NCBI GenBank assembly: GCA_963761115.1
Contig: CAVXFS010000004.1
Coordinates: 789,467-853,466 of the forward strand
DNA from: CAVXFS01 sp963761115
Lineage (GTDB): Bacteria; Pseudomonadota; Gammaproteobacteria; Burkholderiales; Gallionellaceae
DNA length: 64,000 nucleotides
Direction of reading: 5' to 3'
The translations under genes and the position numbers were made by a program. The notes below the pieces were generated by a model that was not told where the DNA came from, ran no database searches, and was given only the letters and a program-made list of their open reading frames with translations. Positions 28,158 to 40,285 of the stretch are shown piece by piece. Numbering within the stretch: position 1 is the stretch's first letter; each line of letters opens with the position of its first letter.

Positions 28158-28912
28158 GGATCGCCATCGTCATTGTTGCCGCTTGGCTGCTGGCTGGATG
28201 CTCCACGCAATATGTTGTCGGCCAGGACGGAGAAGTCACCACACGCACGCTTGCCAGTGCCAAGATCCATACCGAATTGGCGGCGCAATATTACGAGCTT
28301 TCACAGCTGGGCACCGCGCTGAATGAACTGCGGTTGGCGTTGCAGGCAGAATCGGATTATGCGCCTGCATACAGTGTGCGGGGATTGGTACATATGGCGT
28401 TGCATGAGGACAAGGAAGCGGAGGCGGATTTTCAGCACAGCCTGCAGTTGGACGACAAAAACCCTGAAACCTATAACAATTACGGCTGGTTCCTGTGCCA
28501 GCGCGGACGCGAACGTGAATCGGTAAAGTTGTTTCTTGCAGCATTGAAGGATCCTCTTTACGCGACCCCGGGAAAGGCCTACCTGAATGCCGGGTTGTGT
28601 TCCAGGAAAGCAGGTGAATTGAGTGATGCGGAAGAATTCCTGCACAAGGCATTATTGTTCAATTCCGGTCTGCAGGAAGCAGTGCTGGCTTTGGCAGAAC
28701 TGAATTTCGCCAAGGGCGATTATTCGGCTGCAAATACCTATTTTACGCGCTATGCCAAGGATAACGATGCCCTGACTGCCGAGAATTTATGGCTGGGAGT
28801 GCGTATCGAGCACGAGTTGGGAAACAGGGGTGAAGAGGAAAGCTACGCGCTGCAGTTACGCAAGCATTTTCCAGACTCCCCGGAATCCAAACATCTGCCC
28901 CCGGAAAAATAA
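28154..28912 (+). CDS. pilW: Type IV pilus biogenesis/stability lipoprotein PilW (PilF)
   Basis: A 252-residue TPR lipoprotein with a signal and lipobox (WLLAGC, modified Cys near residue 17) and about six TPR units, e.g. AYSVRGLVHMALHEDKEAEA and NPETYNNYGWFLCQRGRERE. It anchors to the outer membrane and helps the PilQ secretin assemble. The start at 28154 is fixed by ATGA coupling to rlmN and GGAG upstream. Confidence 0.92.
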   Translation: MRIAIVIVAAWLLAGCSTQYVVGQDGEVTTRTLASAKIHTELAAQYYELSQLGTALNELRLALQAESDYAPAYSVRGLVHMALHEDKEAEADFQHSLQLDDKNPETYNNYGWFLCQRGRERESVKLFLAALKDPLYATPGKAYLNAGLCSRKAGELSDAEEFLHKALLFNSGLQEAVLALAELNFAKGDYSAANTYFTRYAKDNDALTAENLWLGVRIEHELGNRGEEESYALQLRKHFPDSPESKHLPPEK

Positions 28913-28920
28913 TCGATACC

Positions 28921-29772
28921 ATGCCGGAAGAAATATCTGACAAAGGTGCAATGGCAGGCAGGACAGGCAAAGAGGGTGTGCAACTGCCAGCTATCGGCGC
29001 TACATTGCGGGCTGCACGTGAACGGCTGGGTCTTAGCGTGACTGATGTATCCGGCAGTATCAAGTTTGCGCCGCGTCAGATTGAAGCGCTAGAGGCGGAT
29101 GATTTTGCCCACTTGCCGGAAGTGACTTTTGTGCGGGGGTTCGTGCGCAGTTATGCCAAATTGCTGAATATTGAACCTGCAACCCTGCTGGCCGCCTTGC
29201 CCAAAGTCGAGAAGCAAGTAATTCCTCCCGAAGCGGCAACAGGGTCAATTGCCGTTCCTTTTCCCGGTGTCTATTCCGAGCGCAAGCCGAATATCATCTG
29301 GCTGGTCGCGGCTTTGGTCATAGCCGTGGCATTGGCTTTGAGTGTATGGGTGATGAGCAATTCTTCGCCGAAATTCGAGCGACGACAGGTCGGAATCGAG
29401 CAACCGGACAAAGTAGCGGTTCAATCAATCGCGCTTCCTGTGCCGGTGCCTGTATCTGGGGTGATGGCTGCAACAGCAACCTCGCCTCAAGCAGCGTTGG
29501 CGCCATCGCCAGTCCCAGCCACTTCAGATACAGGTTCGGGCATGATTCGTCTGGAGTTTGACGGGATCTCATGGGTGGAAGTGAAGGACAGAAGCGGCAA
29601 TGTGTTGCTGTCAAAAATAAATCCGCAAGGCACCGTGCAGAACATCAATGGAAACCCGCCATTTTCCCTGGTGATCGGCGCAGCCAAGGGTGTGCATCTG
29701 TATTACAAGGGGAAAGCAATAGATCTGGCGCCCTATACCAACATCAGTGTTGCCCGGCTGAAACTGGAGTAA
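28921..29772 (+). CDS. rodZ: Cytoskeleton protein RodZ
   Basis: A 283-residue protein. It has an N-terminal helix-turn-helix (~residues 22-90; TLRAARERLGLSVTDVS), a single membrane helix near 124-142, a Pro/Ala/Val-rich linker and a C-terminal DUF4115 domain (~200-283; IRLEFDGISWVEVKDRSG). It links MreB to the cell envelope and controls rod shape. It lies between pilW and ispG, the usual order. Confidence 0.93.
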   Translation: MPEEISDKGAMAGRTGKEGVQLPAIGATLRAARERLGLSVTDVSGSIKFAPRQIEALEADDFAHLPEVTFVRGFVRSYAKLLNIEPATLLAALPKVEKQVIPPEAATGSIAVPFPGVYSERKPNIIWLVAALVIAVALALSVWVMSNSSPKFERRQVGIEQPDKVAVQSIALPVPVPVSGVMAATATSPQAALAPSPVPATSDTGSGMIRLEFDGISWVEVKDRSGNVLLSKINPQGTVQNINGNPPFSLVIGAAKGVHLYYKGKAIDLAPYTNISVARLKLE

Positions 29773-29775
29773 GTC

Positions 29776-31044
29776 ATGAATCATTCCATTCAGCGTCGTC
29801 TCACCCAATGCGTCATGGTAGGCGATATCGCCATTGGTGGCAGTGCGCCTGTCGTAGTTCAATCGATGACCAATACCGATACCGTCGATGTGCGAGCGAC
29901 GGCGCTGCAGGCATACGAACTGGCGCAAGCCGGTTCGGAACTGGTACGCATCACCGTGAACACGCCCGAAGCCGCTGCACAAGTGCCACACATCCGCGAA
30001 TACCTCGATGGCAAAGGCTGCAATGTTCCATTGATCGGCGACTTTCACTATAACGGTCACCGGCTGCTCAAGGAGTTTCCGGAATGCGCCCAGGCACTGG
30101 CGAAATACCGCATCAATCCAGGCAATGTCGGGCGCAATCGAAAAGAGGACGATCCGTTCAGTATGATGATCGGCGCCGCCATCCACTATGGCAAGCCGGT
30201 GCGCATCGGGGTCAACTGGGGCAGCCTGGACCAGGCGGTGGTGGTGCGCATGATGGACGAGAATGGCAGGTTGGCGCAGCCCAGGGATGTGTCTGAAGTC
30301 ACACGCGATGCGTTGATATTTTCTGCCCTTGACAGTGCAAGGCGCGCCGAGGAACTGGGCCTGCCGCATGACCGTATCGTTTTATCCTGCAAGGTCAGCG
30401 CGGTGCAGGACCTGATCGCCGTATACCAGGATTTGGCGCAACGCTGCGATTATCCGCTGCACCTGGGGCTGACCGAGGCGGGCATGGGCTCCAAGGGCAT
30501 CGTCGCTTCCACCGCCGCACTTGCCGTGCTGTTGCAGCAAGGCATCGGCGACACGATACGCATCTCGCTCACCCCGGAACCGGGCGGTGATCGCACTCAG
30601 GAAGTAGTGGTGGCGCAGGAGATCCTGCAGACCATTGGACTGCGCTCCTTCGCGCCGATGGTCACTGCCTGTCCCGGCTGCGGGCGCACTACCAGTACCG
30701 TGTTCCAGGACCTGGCACAGCGCATCCAGTCCTACCTGCGCGGGCAAATGCCTACCTGGCGGGAACAATATACCGGCGTGGAAGAGATGACCGTGGCCGT
30801 GATGGGCTGCATCGTCAATGGTCCCGGTGAAAGCAAGCTCGCCAACATCGGCATCAGCCTGCCCGGTACCGGCGAGAGCCCCGCAGCACCCGTGTATGTG
30901 GACGGCGAGAAAGTCGTCACCCTGCGCGGCGACAACATCGTGCAGGAATTCCAGCAGATCGTGGATGCGTACGTGGTACGCAAATACACGCCGAAAAATG
31001 ACGGTGAAAGCGTTCGCCGCAAGATACCGATACGCGCAGTGTAG
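29776..31044 (+). CDS. ispG: 4-hydroxy-3-methylbut-2-en-1-yl diphosphate synthase
   Basis: A 422-residue IspG (GcpE) of the MEP isoprenoid pathway. It has the N-terminal TIM-barrel start (VGDIAIGGSAPVVVQSMTNT) and the [4Fe-4S] cysteines in CPGCGRT and GCIVNGPGE. It begins three bases after rodZ. Related genomes usually continue with hisS; here a glycosyltransferase insert follows. Confidence 0.97.
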   Translation: MNHSIQRRLTQCVMVGDIAIGGSAPVVVQSMTNTDTVDVRATALQAYELAQAGSELVRITVNTPEAAAQVPHIREYLDGKGCNVPLIGDFHYNGHRLLKEFPECAQALAKYRINPGNVGRNRKEDDPFSMMIGAAIHYGKPVRIGVNWGSLDQAVVVRMMDENGRLAQPRDVSEVTRDALIFSALDSARRAEELGLPHDRIVLSCKVSAVQDLIAVYQDLAQRCDYPLHLGLTEAGMGSKGIVASTAALAVLLQQGIGDTIRISLTPEPGGDRTQEVVVAQEILQTIGLRSFAPMVTACPGCGRTTSTVFQDLAQRIQSYLRGQMPTWREQYTGVEEMTVAVMGCIVNGPGESKLANIGISLPGTGESPAAPVYVDGEKVVTLRGDNIVQEFQQIVDAYVVRKYTPKNDGESVRRKIPIRAV

Positions 31045-31100
31045 GGCGCCAATCGGCGCGCACATCGCGCCATGTGATTCGATTAACGAGAAGACCTGAT

Positions 31101-32066
31101 ATGACTAGCCAAACTCACTCGGCAAAGGCTGCTGAAGCAATCAGCTTTGTTACCACCTGCAAGGGTCGATTGCATCATATCAAGCAGACATTACCGAAAC
31201 TACTGGCCGAGTCGCCCGACGAAATCGTGGTGGTCGACTATGGCTGCCCGCAAAATGTAGGGGACTGGATCGAGGAAAATCATAAATCGGTCAAGGTCGT
31301 CAGGGTGACTGACGACCCCGGGTTCTGCGTTGCCAGGGCAAGGAATATCGGCGCGCTCAACTGTTCCTCGCCATGGATATGTTTCGTCGACGCCGACATC
31401 CTGGTTGAGGAAGGCTTTGTGGCCTGGACAAGACAGAACGTGCGGCCTAACTATTACTACCGCCATGCAAAGCTGGGCGAAATCCAGGACAAGGAAACGT
31501 ACGGTACCGTAATATGCTCGCGCAAGTCATTCGAGACGGTAAATGGCTATGATGAGTTGTTCAGAAGCTGGGGCGGCGAGGATGACGATCTTTATTATCG
31601 TTTTGGTATCAGTGGATATTCCGAGAGTTATTTCCCCTTCCATTTTGTAAGTGCCATTTCTCATGGTGACTCTGAAAGGTTTGCCTTCCATCAGATAAAA
31701 GACAAAAACATTTCGCACATGGTATCCCAATTCTATATGGTGTCGAAAAGGCAACTCATGGCCTTTTACAACATCAGGACGGAATTGCCGATCGAAGTGC
31801 GCACCCTGATTCAGGACAGGATAAGGAAGTCATTCAACGGCTGGGGCAATAATCAAAATCAGGTTCTGCCTCGAGTGACTATCACACTTGACAGGCCGGG
31901 TTGGCTTCCCTTTCCCTACAGAATGAAATGTAGCTGCGTAATAAATATTGAAGTAGATAAACCTGTCGATATGCCAATCGAGAGAGCGGGAGCCATGCGT
32001 TTAAAAAGTGGGATTAATCAGGCCGCGCCTGATGGCCAGGGTATCATTGTCCGACCATCTGAATAA
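31101..32066 (+). CDS. Glycosyltransferase family 2 protein
   Basis: About 321 residues of GT-A fold. It opens with ISFVTTCKGRLHHIKQTLPKL, has DEIVVVDYGCP, then the metal-binding region CFVDADIL and a galactosyltransferase-like C-terminal motif (NGYDELFRSWGGEDDDLYYR). It would transfer a sugar to a cell-surface glycan; donor and acceptor are unknown. The Met at 31101 has GAGAAG upstream. Base use is AT-richer than in ispG. Its last 66 bases are antisense to the end of the decayed methyltransferase on the other strand. Confidence 0.85.
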   Translation: MTSQTHSAKAAEAISFVTTCKGRLHHIKQTLPKLLAESPDEIVVVDYGCPQNVGDWIEENHKSVKVVRVTDDPGFCVARARNIGALNCSSPWICFVDADILVEEGFVAWTRQNVRPNYYYRHAKLGEIQDKETYGTVICSRKSFETVNGYDELFRSWGGEDDDLYYRFGISGYSESYFPFHFVSAISHGDSERFAFHQIKDKNISHMVSQFYMVSKRQLMAFYNIRTELPIEVRTLIQDRIRKSFNGWGNNQNQVLPRVTITLDRPGWLPFPYRMKCSCVINIEVDKPVDMPIERAGAMRLKSGINQAAPDGQGIIVRPSE

Positions 32067-32615
32067 TTTGTATCCCATAAGCTCAAGGTAATTCCTGGCT
32101 CCAGAATAGTCCACATGTCGTAGATGGGAGTGTTCAAAGTTTATCAGTGCTGGCCTGATAACGTCGATATCCGGATCTCCTCAATAGCCTGCTCCAGCTT
32201 GATGCCTGCGGGTAGATTTCCGATTGCGTGAATAAGCACATGCAGGCGGGAAGCAGAGGCAAAGCCGCTGGGGACCCTGTAGGCCGGGGCGTCCAATAAA
32301 TAGTGTTTGACATGCCTCTCCCAATAAACTGCCCTGACCCTGTACAGACTGAGCGTCCCTTCCGGACCGGTGGCGCCGTTCCAGATCCTGGCGCCGGGAT
32401 GATCGGCAAATTTCGTTTCAGGTAAGGAATAAGTTCCTGTTGTGGTTCTATCAGCAAGATGTTTGTTTTGGCAATATTGCCGATTGCGGTTTCGTAGATC
32501 GGGTCATTTATTTTCCGTCGTTCGCTCCTATCTGAACTATGTTGACAGCGCCTTTGGCGGCGATCAATGCAGCAATGCATTTATGGTAAAGCGATCCAGA
32601 TGCCGAATTGATCAT
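32001..32615 (-). pseudogene. FkbM-family methyltransferase, decayed
   Basis: Read on the minus strand, three frames give a continuous FkbM-like protein. Frame one from ATG 32615 encodes GAVNIVQIGANDGK. After a one-base loss in an A run near 32511, INDPIYETAIGNIAKTN and LLIEPQQELIPYLKRN follow. After a one-base loss in a T run near 32413, FADHPGARIWNGATGPEG to NLPAGIKLEQAIEE follow. Then a join near 32160, which has lost roughly 40 residues expected to hold the LLQIDTEG segment, leads to DIDVIRPALINFEHSHL and a normal-looking end. The start overlaps the stop of the upstream glycosyltransferase as ATGA, so it was once a coupled operon gene that methylated a sugar. Confidence 0.8.
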
Positions 32616-33772
32616 TGCAATATTGAATTCTTGTATGGCAGTCGAGTGTTGAATATATATTCCTGTTTCGCAAGCATGTCATGCAGGAATGCAAGCCACT
32701 GATCGCAACGGTGCGCCCATGAGTAATTCAGGGCTGCATGCTGGATCTGATCATTGAGAGCCCTTTCGAATCTTGCAGGGTTTGCGTAAACAGTTCGCAG
32801 TGAATCGATCAGAAACCTTGAGTATCCGGCTGCGAATTCAGCCAGGTCGACCTGCTGGTCTGGCGTGTACAAAAATCCGAATCCTGCAGCTGTTTCGCGC
32901 ATGGCGCCAAGGTCGGTGGAAATCGGAAGACATCCGGAAATCATGGCTTCCATCAGGGTGATACATGCCGTCTCGGGGTAGGTGCTGGGAAATGCAAGGA
33001 TGTCCGCTGCTCTCAGCGCCTCGGAAAGTTCGTGTTGTGGTACGGATCCAAAATACTCGACCCCCCTCATGTCCATGCATGTTTCATAGAGCTGCTTATG
33101 GCTATCGTCCTCATCGCTGACCTGGTAGGTTTTCATGCTCGAGTAAACTCTGAGCACGCTGCCTGGAAACTCGTTTCTGATCCTCGGGAAGACGCTTAAC
33201 AGGACATCCAGCCCCCTGAAGGGTGTGCTTGAATAATAAAACACCGGAGGTCTTCCTTCCGTAAAGAAATACTTATCCCTAACTCCCCGGGAGGAAAAAA
33301 GCGGGGAAATGGCATTCCCTATGCAGCGGCATTTTCCGGGATCGATATGAAATTTTCTGATGTAAGTCTGCGCTTGCCAGTCGCTTTTGAATACGAAATA
33401 GTCCCATAGAGCAGCCTCATCTGGCTGGGCAAGCTTCTGGACCGTCGGTTCTTCGGCATTGTGCCCTGTCCATAGCATGAGGGGCTTGTTAAGGCCGGCG
33501 CGTCTCAGTGCCATTGCATCACAGTAAATGCTGATGACAAGATCAAATCTGTTCAGGAAGCCATGCTCCAGACCCTCGTCCAAGCCAATATTACAAATCC
33601 CCCTGTATGTCCCCGGTTGTGTGGTGTTGTTTATTATCGTGATCTCGTGGCCTCGCCGGGCCAATTCGAGTGACAGATAGACCGCTCCCGATTGCATTCC
33701 TCCCAGTGGCTTTAAGAATGGCGTGTCAGGGGTGAAATCCATGTCACCCAGGTCGACGATAGATACTTTCAA
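32612..33772 (-). CDS. Glycosyltransferase family 4 (group 1) protein
   Basis: A 386-residue GT-B enzyme. The N-terminal half has GGMQSGAVYLSLELARRGHEI. The C-terminal nucleotide-sugar site is VPQHELSEALRAADILAFPSTYPETACITLMEAMISGCLPISTDLGAM in family terms, with Glu-x7-Glu around residues 290-300. It probably builds a surface polysaccharide. It is the first gene of a minus-strand pair with the decayed methyltransferase, divergent from ppsA. Composition is AT-richer than neighbouring backbone genes. Confidence 0.85.
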   Translation of the reverse strand: MKVSIVDLGDMDFTPDTPFLKPLGGMQSGAVYLSLELARRGHEITIINNTTQPGTYRGICNIGLDEGLEHGFLNRFDLVISIYCDAMALRRAGLNKPLMLWTGHNAEEPTVQKLAQPDEAALWDYFVFKSDWQAQTYIRKFHIDPGKCRCIGNAISPLFSSRGVRDKYFFTEGRPPVFYYSSTPFRGLDVLLSVFPRIRNEFPGSVLRVYSSMKTYQVSDEDDSHKQLYETCMDMRGVEYFGSVPQHELSEALRAADILAFPSTYPETACITLMEAMISGCLPISTDLGAMRETAAGFGFLYTPDQQVDLAEFAAGYSRFLIDSLRTVYANPARFERALNDQIQHAALNYSWAHRCDQWLAFLHDMLAKQEYIFNTRLPYKNSILQ

Positions 33773-33993
33773 AAATCACCTCCACTTGGATTGCGGGAGT
33801 CCCAGCCTCTATCCCGAGCAGGTAAAACCCCTGCTATGCCGGGATGACTGCACGCCAAACCCGATTCGGGTAAATTCAGCCGCCGACTCCGGCTAATTAT
33901 ATGCGGCTCCGCTGTCATGATTGTGGCTGCCTGATTCAAACATATTGCTCGAATTGTCCTATGATGTAGGAAATTTAAAGTGAGGAGTTGATT

Positions 33994-36366
<2,373 letters not shown>

Positions 36367-36579
36367 CTTCATGCATCGCCTGATTTCTGACAGCCGATTT
36401 ACTGATTAGGAAATTCCGTAATGTGCCATTTGCCGAGGGTCAAGGTGTAAAATACTTCGCAAGAAGGCTGACGACCGTGACCAGCAACAACGTGCCAATA
36501 TTTCACACTCTCTTTGCGAAGTGATGAACCCGGCAAGGTGCTGTACTGCCTCCAGTACTTCCTCAGCGATACTAATCGA

Positions 36580-36768
36580 TTATCGAGTCTTGGCAGCCAT
36601 CACGATAATCATAAGTAGTGCCGTCACTAATCCGAGCCACCCCCCATAAACGAACCACGCCGAGTGCGGTGTTGGTGCCGTTGCTGCCGGGAAAAGAGCC
36701 GAAGACACTCCGCCGATGATCAGACAGGATGATACGATTTGAAGGACTGCGATGCTGTTTTTCGTCAT
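36580..36768 (-). CDS. Small two-helix membrane protein, unknown
   Basis: A 62-residue protein with two predicted membrane helices (~residues 6-27 and 39-58) joined by a Pro/His-rich loop and ending in AAKTR. AAAGG lies seven bases before the ATG. I do not recognise a family. It stands alone in a 750-base gap between ppsA and an efflux operon; the start region shows a small duplication (ATGACGAAA twice, 19 bases apart). Confidence 0.5.
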   Translation of the reverse strand: MTKNSIAVLQIVSSCLIIGGVSSALFPAATAPTPHSAWFVYGGWLGLVTALLMIIVMAAKTR

Positions 36769-37112
36769 GGCTAACCTTTCGTCATGGCTGACCTGAGTAA
36801 ATCCTGATCCAGTTCTTGTGACTTGTTTCAGTTTAACCTATAACTATTGCAGATTCAATATTAAGGATCCGCTAAGGATCGGCTGATGCCGTATGGCAAT
36901 GAAGTGATCTAGGTCTGCAATGGCCGAGAAGCGGAAGTACAGGATCGCTCTGCCGAATGACTGTTCGGTGCCGGAAGCAGACTGTCAAACGACAAAATTC
37001 GAGAAATAGAAACTGGCTGCGATTCGAAGGAAATGTCTTCTCTGTGTGCTCTGGGACTAATTTCTGTTCAAGGAATAAATCAGGGTTATGAAACTGGCGA
37101 CTGAACTACGCG
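36769..37112. other. Intergenic region, no gene seen
   Basis: About 340 bases between the small membrane gene and the efflux permease. No open frame with a ribosome binding site, repeat or RNA fold stood out. It should contain the promoter of the minus-strand small gene. Confidence 0.4.
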
Positions 37113-38329
37113 CTATTGAAATCTTAGTGCGTCTATCGGCCTGAGCAGCGAGGCCTTGCGCGCCGGATACCAGCCGAAGAAAATGCCGACCGCAGCAGCC
37201 ACCACGAATGCGGTGATGATGGAAGCTGTGGTGATCAACACTTCCATGCCCGTTATCTTGTTCACAGCAAGCGCGCCGCCGACGCCGACCAGTACCCCGA
37301 TCAGGCAGCCGATACTGGAGATCATGATGGCTTCGAGCAGGAATTGCAGCAGGATGTCCTTGCCGCGGGCGCCGATAGCCATGCGAATGCCGATCTCGCG
37401 TGTGCGTTCAGTGACCGACACCAGCATGATGTTCATGATGCCGATGCCGCCGACCAGCAGCGAGATCGAAGCGATGGCGCCGAGCATCAGCGACATGGTC
37501 TGAGCGGTATCGGCAGCGGTGTTCGCCATCGCGGTGAGGTTGCGGATGGTGAAATCATCTTCTTCGCCCTCGCGGATCCGGTGCCGCTGGCGCAACAGGT
37601 CGGTGATGGATCGTTGCACCGCCGACATCGCATCGGCTGATTCCGCCTCGGCCAGGATATAGCGCACTGAACCGGCGAACCTGTCGCCAAACAGCTTGCG
37701 CTGGGCGGTCGAGATCGGGACAAAGACAGTATCGTCCTGATCCCTGCCGTCCAGGCTCTGGCCTTTGGATTCGAGCACGCCGAGCACGACAAAGGGGCTG
37801 TTTTTGATGCGTATGGTTTTGCCGACAGGGTTTTCGTCGCCGAAAAGATTTTGCACCACGGTCTGCCCCAGGATCGCCACGCGGGTCACCGAACGGATGT
37901 CTGAATCGGTAAACATGGAACCGGAGGAGATCTTCCAGCTTCGTATCGCCAGATAGCCCGGCGTCGTCCCGGTGATCTGGGTGCTCCAGTTGTTGGAGCC
38001 GTAGACCAGCTGTGCCGATCCGGGCGAGGAGGGCGCAGCATTGGTCACCAGTGGCAGTTCGGTCATGGCTTGCGCATCATCCGCAGTCAGCGTCGGCGAC
38101 GCGCCGCCGCCCATGCGCAGCCCACCGGAGGTGGTGGAGCCGGACAGGATGATGAACAGGTTGCTGCCCATCGAGGCAATGGCATCTTCCACCTGCTTCT
38201 GTGCGCCGCGCCCGATGGCCAGCATCAGGATGACAGCGCCGACGCCGATGACCATGCCGAGCATGGTGAGGAAAGTGCGCAGGCGGTTGGCACCCATCGC
38301 CATCCAGGCTTCCCTGAGCATCGGGCCGA

Positions 38330-38333
<4 letters not shown>
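37113..38333 (-). CDS. MacB-type ABC transporter permease
   Basis: A 406-residue permease with an N-terminal membrane helix (~residues 18-42), a periplasmic MacB core domain (~45-245) and three C-terminal FtsX-like helices, the first after NTAADTAQTMSLMLGAIAS. The GGIGIMNIMLVSVTERTREIG motif is diagnostic. Unlike E. coli MacB, the ATPase is a separate gene. It works with the adjacent ATPase, adaptor and TolC-like channel to pump substrates across the envelope; the substrate is unknown. Confidence 0.92.
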
Positions 38334-39054
<721 letters not shown>

Positions 39055-39055
<1 letters not shown>

Positions 39056-40272
39056 CAGAACAACCTGGGGCTGCGACTGCTCTGTGCTTTTGCGGGTGGC
39101 TGGCGGTCCGCCGTGATGATGGTGTCGCCTTCCTTGAGCTCGCCGCCGACCAATTCAGTCATGCGGTTATCGGTGATGCCGGTCACGATGCGCACTGCCT
39201 TGGGCTGCCCATTGTCAAGCACGTACACCGTCCCCCTGGTGCCACCCGCAGCTTCGTGTTCACCGTCGCTGTGGCCACCATGGTTGTTTGCAGCTGCGGG
39301 GCGATCCGGGTTGCTGTTGCCCGCGTCGGCAGGTTTGGCGCTGCCGGATTTGGCATTGGCTTCGGACAGATGGAGGCGCAGCGCAGCATTGGGCACCATC
39401 AGCACATCATCCTGTTGTGCGGTGGTGATGTTCACGTAGGCGGTCATGCCGGGCAGCAAGATCTGTTCTGGATTGTCGACGGCAACGACAACGTCATAAG
39501 TCACTACGTTTTGCTGCGTGGTGGGGTTCAGGCGTACCTGCAGCACCGTGCCCTGAAAGATGCGGTTGGGAAACGCATCCACGCGGAAATTGGCCGCTTG
39601 CCCGACACGTATGCTGCCGACATCCGCTTCGGCATAGCTTGTGTCTATTTGCATCTTGCTCAGGTCTTGCGCGATCTTGAACAGGGTTGGCGTCTGGAAA
39701 CTCGCTGCCACGGTCTGTCCCAGATCCACGTCGCGCGACACCACCACGCCGGAAACGGGTGAGCGGATCACCGTGTAGCCCAGGTTGGTTCGGTCGCGCG
39801 TGGCCTGTGCTTGCGCGACGACGAGTTGCGCCCTGGCAGCGGCAAGCGCCTGTGTCGACTGGTCGACATCCTGCTGGGTGACGTATTCCTGGGCAAGCAG
39901 ATCACGATTGCGTTTGTCGTTCGCTTCGGCAAGTTGCAGTGAGGCCTTTGCGCTGAGCACGTTCGCCTCGCTTTGCTGCAGCTGCGCCTTGACCAGGGAC
40001 GGATCGAGTTCCAGCAACACCTGGCCAGCCTTGACCGTGTCATTGAAGTCGGCATACATCTTGATGACGATGCCGGAAACCTGGCTGCCGACGCTGACCA
40101 GTTTGACCGGGTTCAGCGTGCCGTTTGCCGAAACGGTCTGAGTGATCTGGCCGCGTTCTACCTGAGCTGTTGCGAACCGCTCTGCCGCCGTGACCTTTTT
40201 TGGTGTAAACCACCACCACGCAGCGGCGGCGATCCCAGCCAGCAACACCACCACCAGAAGTATTTTTTTCAT
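39055..40272 (-). CDS. MacA-type periplasmic adaptor (membrane fusion protein)
   Basis: About 405 residues from the Met at 40272. It has an N-terminal membrane anchor (KILLVVVLLAGIAAAAWWW), a barrel-sandwich/lipoyl region (GIVIKMYADFNDTVKAGQVL), a coiled-coil hairpin (~95-175) and beta-barrel segments (VVSRDVDLGQTVAAS). An insert near residues 310-350 is rich in Pro, Asn, Gly, His and Glu (NNHGGHSDGEHEAAGG), which is unusual and could bind metal. It bridges the ABC pump and the TolC-like channel. Confidence 0.9.
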
Positions 40273-40285
40273 GTTTATCCGGACC

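Noticed and set aside
31056..31072. Terminator after ispG (GGCGCG/CGCGCC hairpin)
   Set aside because: The stem is only 6 bp and no T tract follows; transcription probably continues or ends elsewhere.
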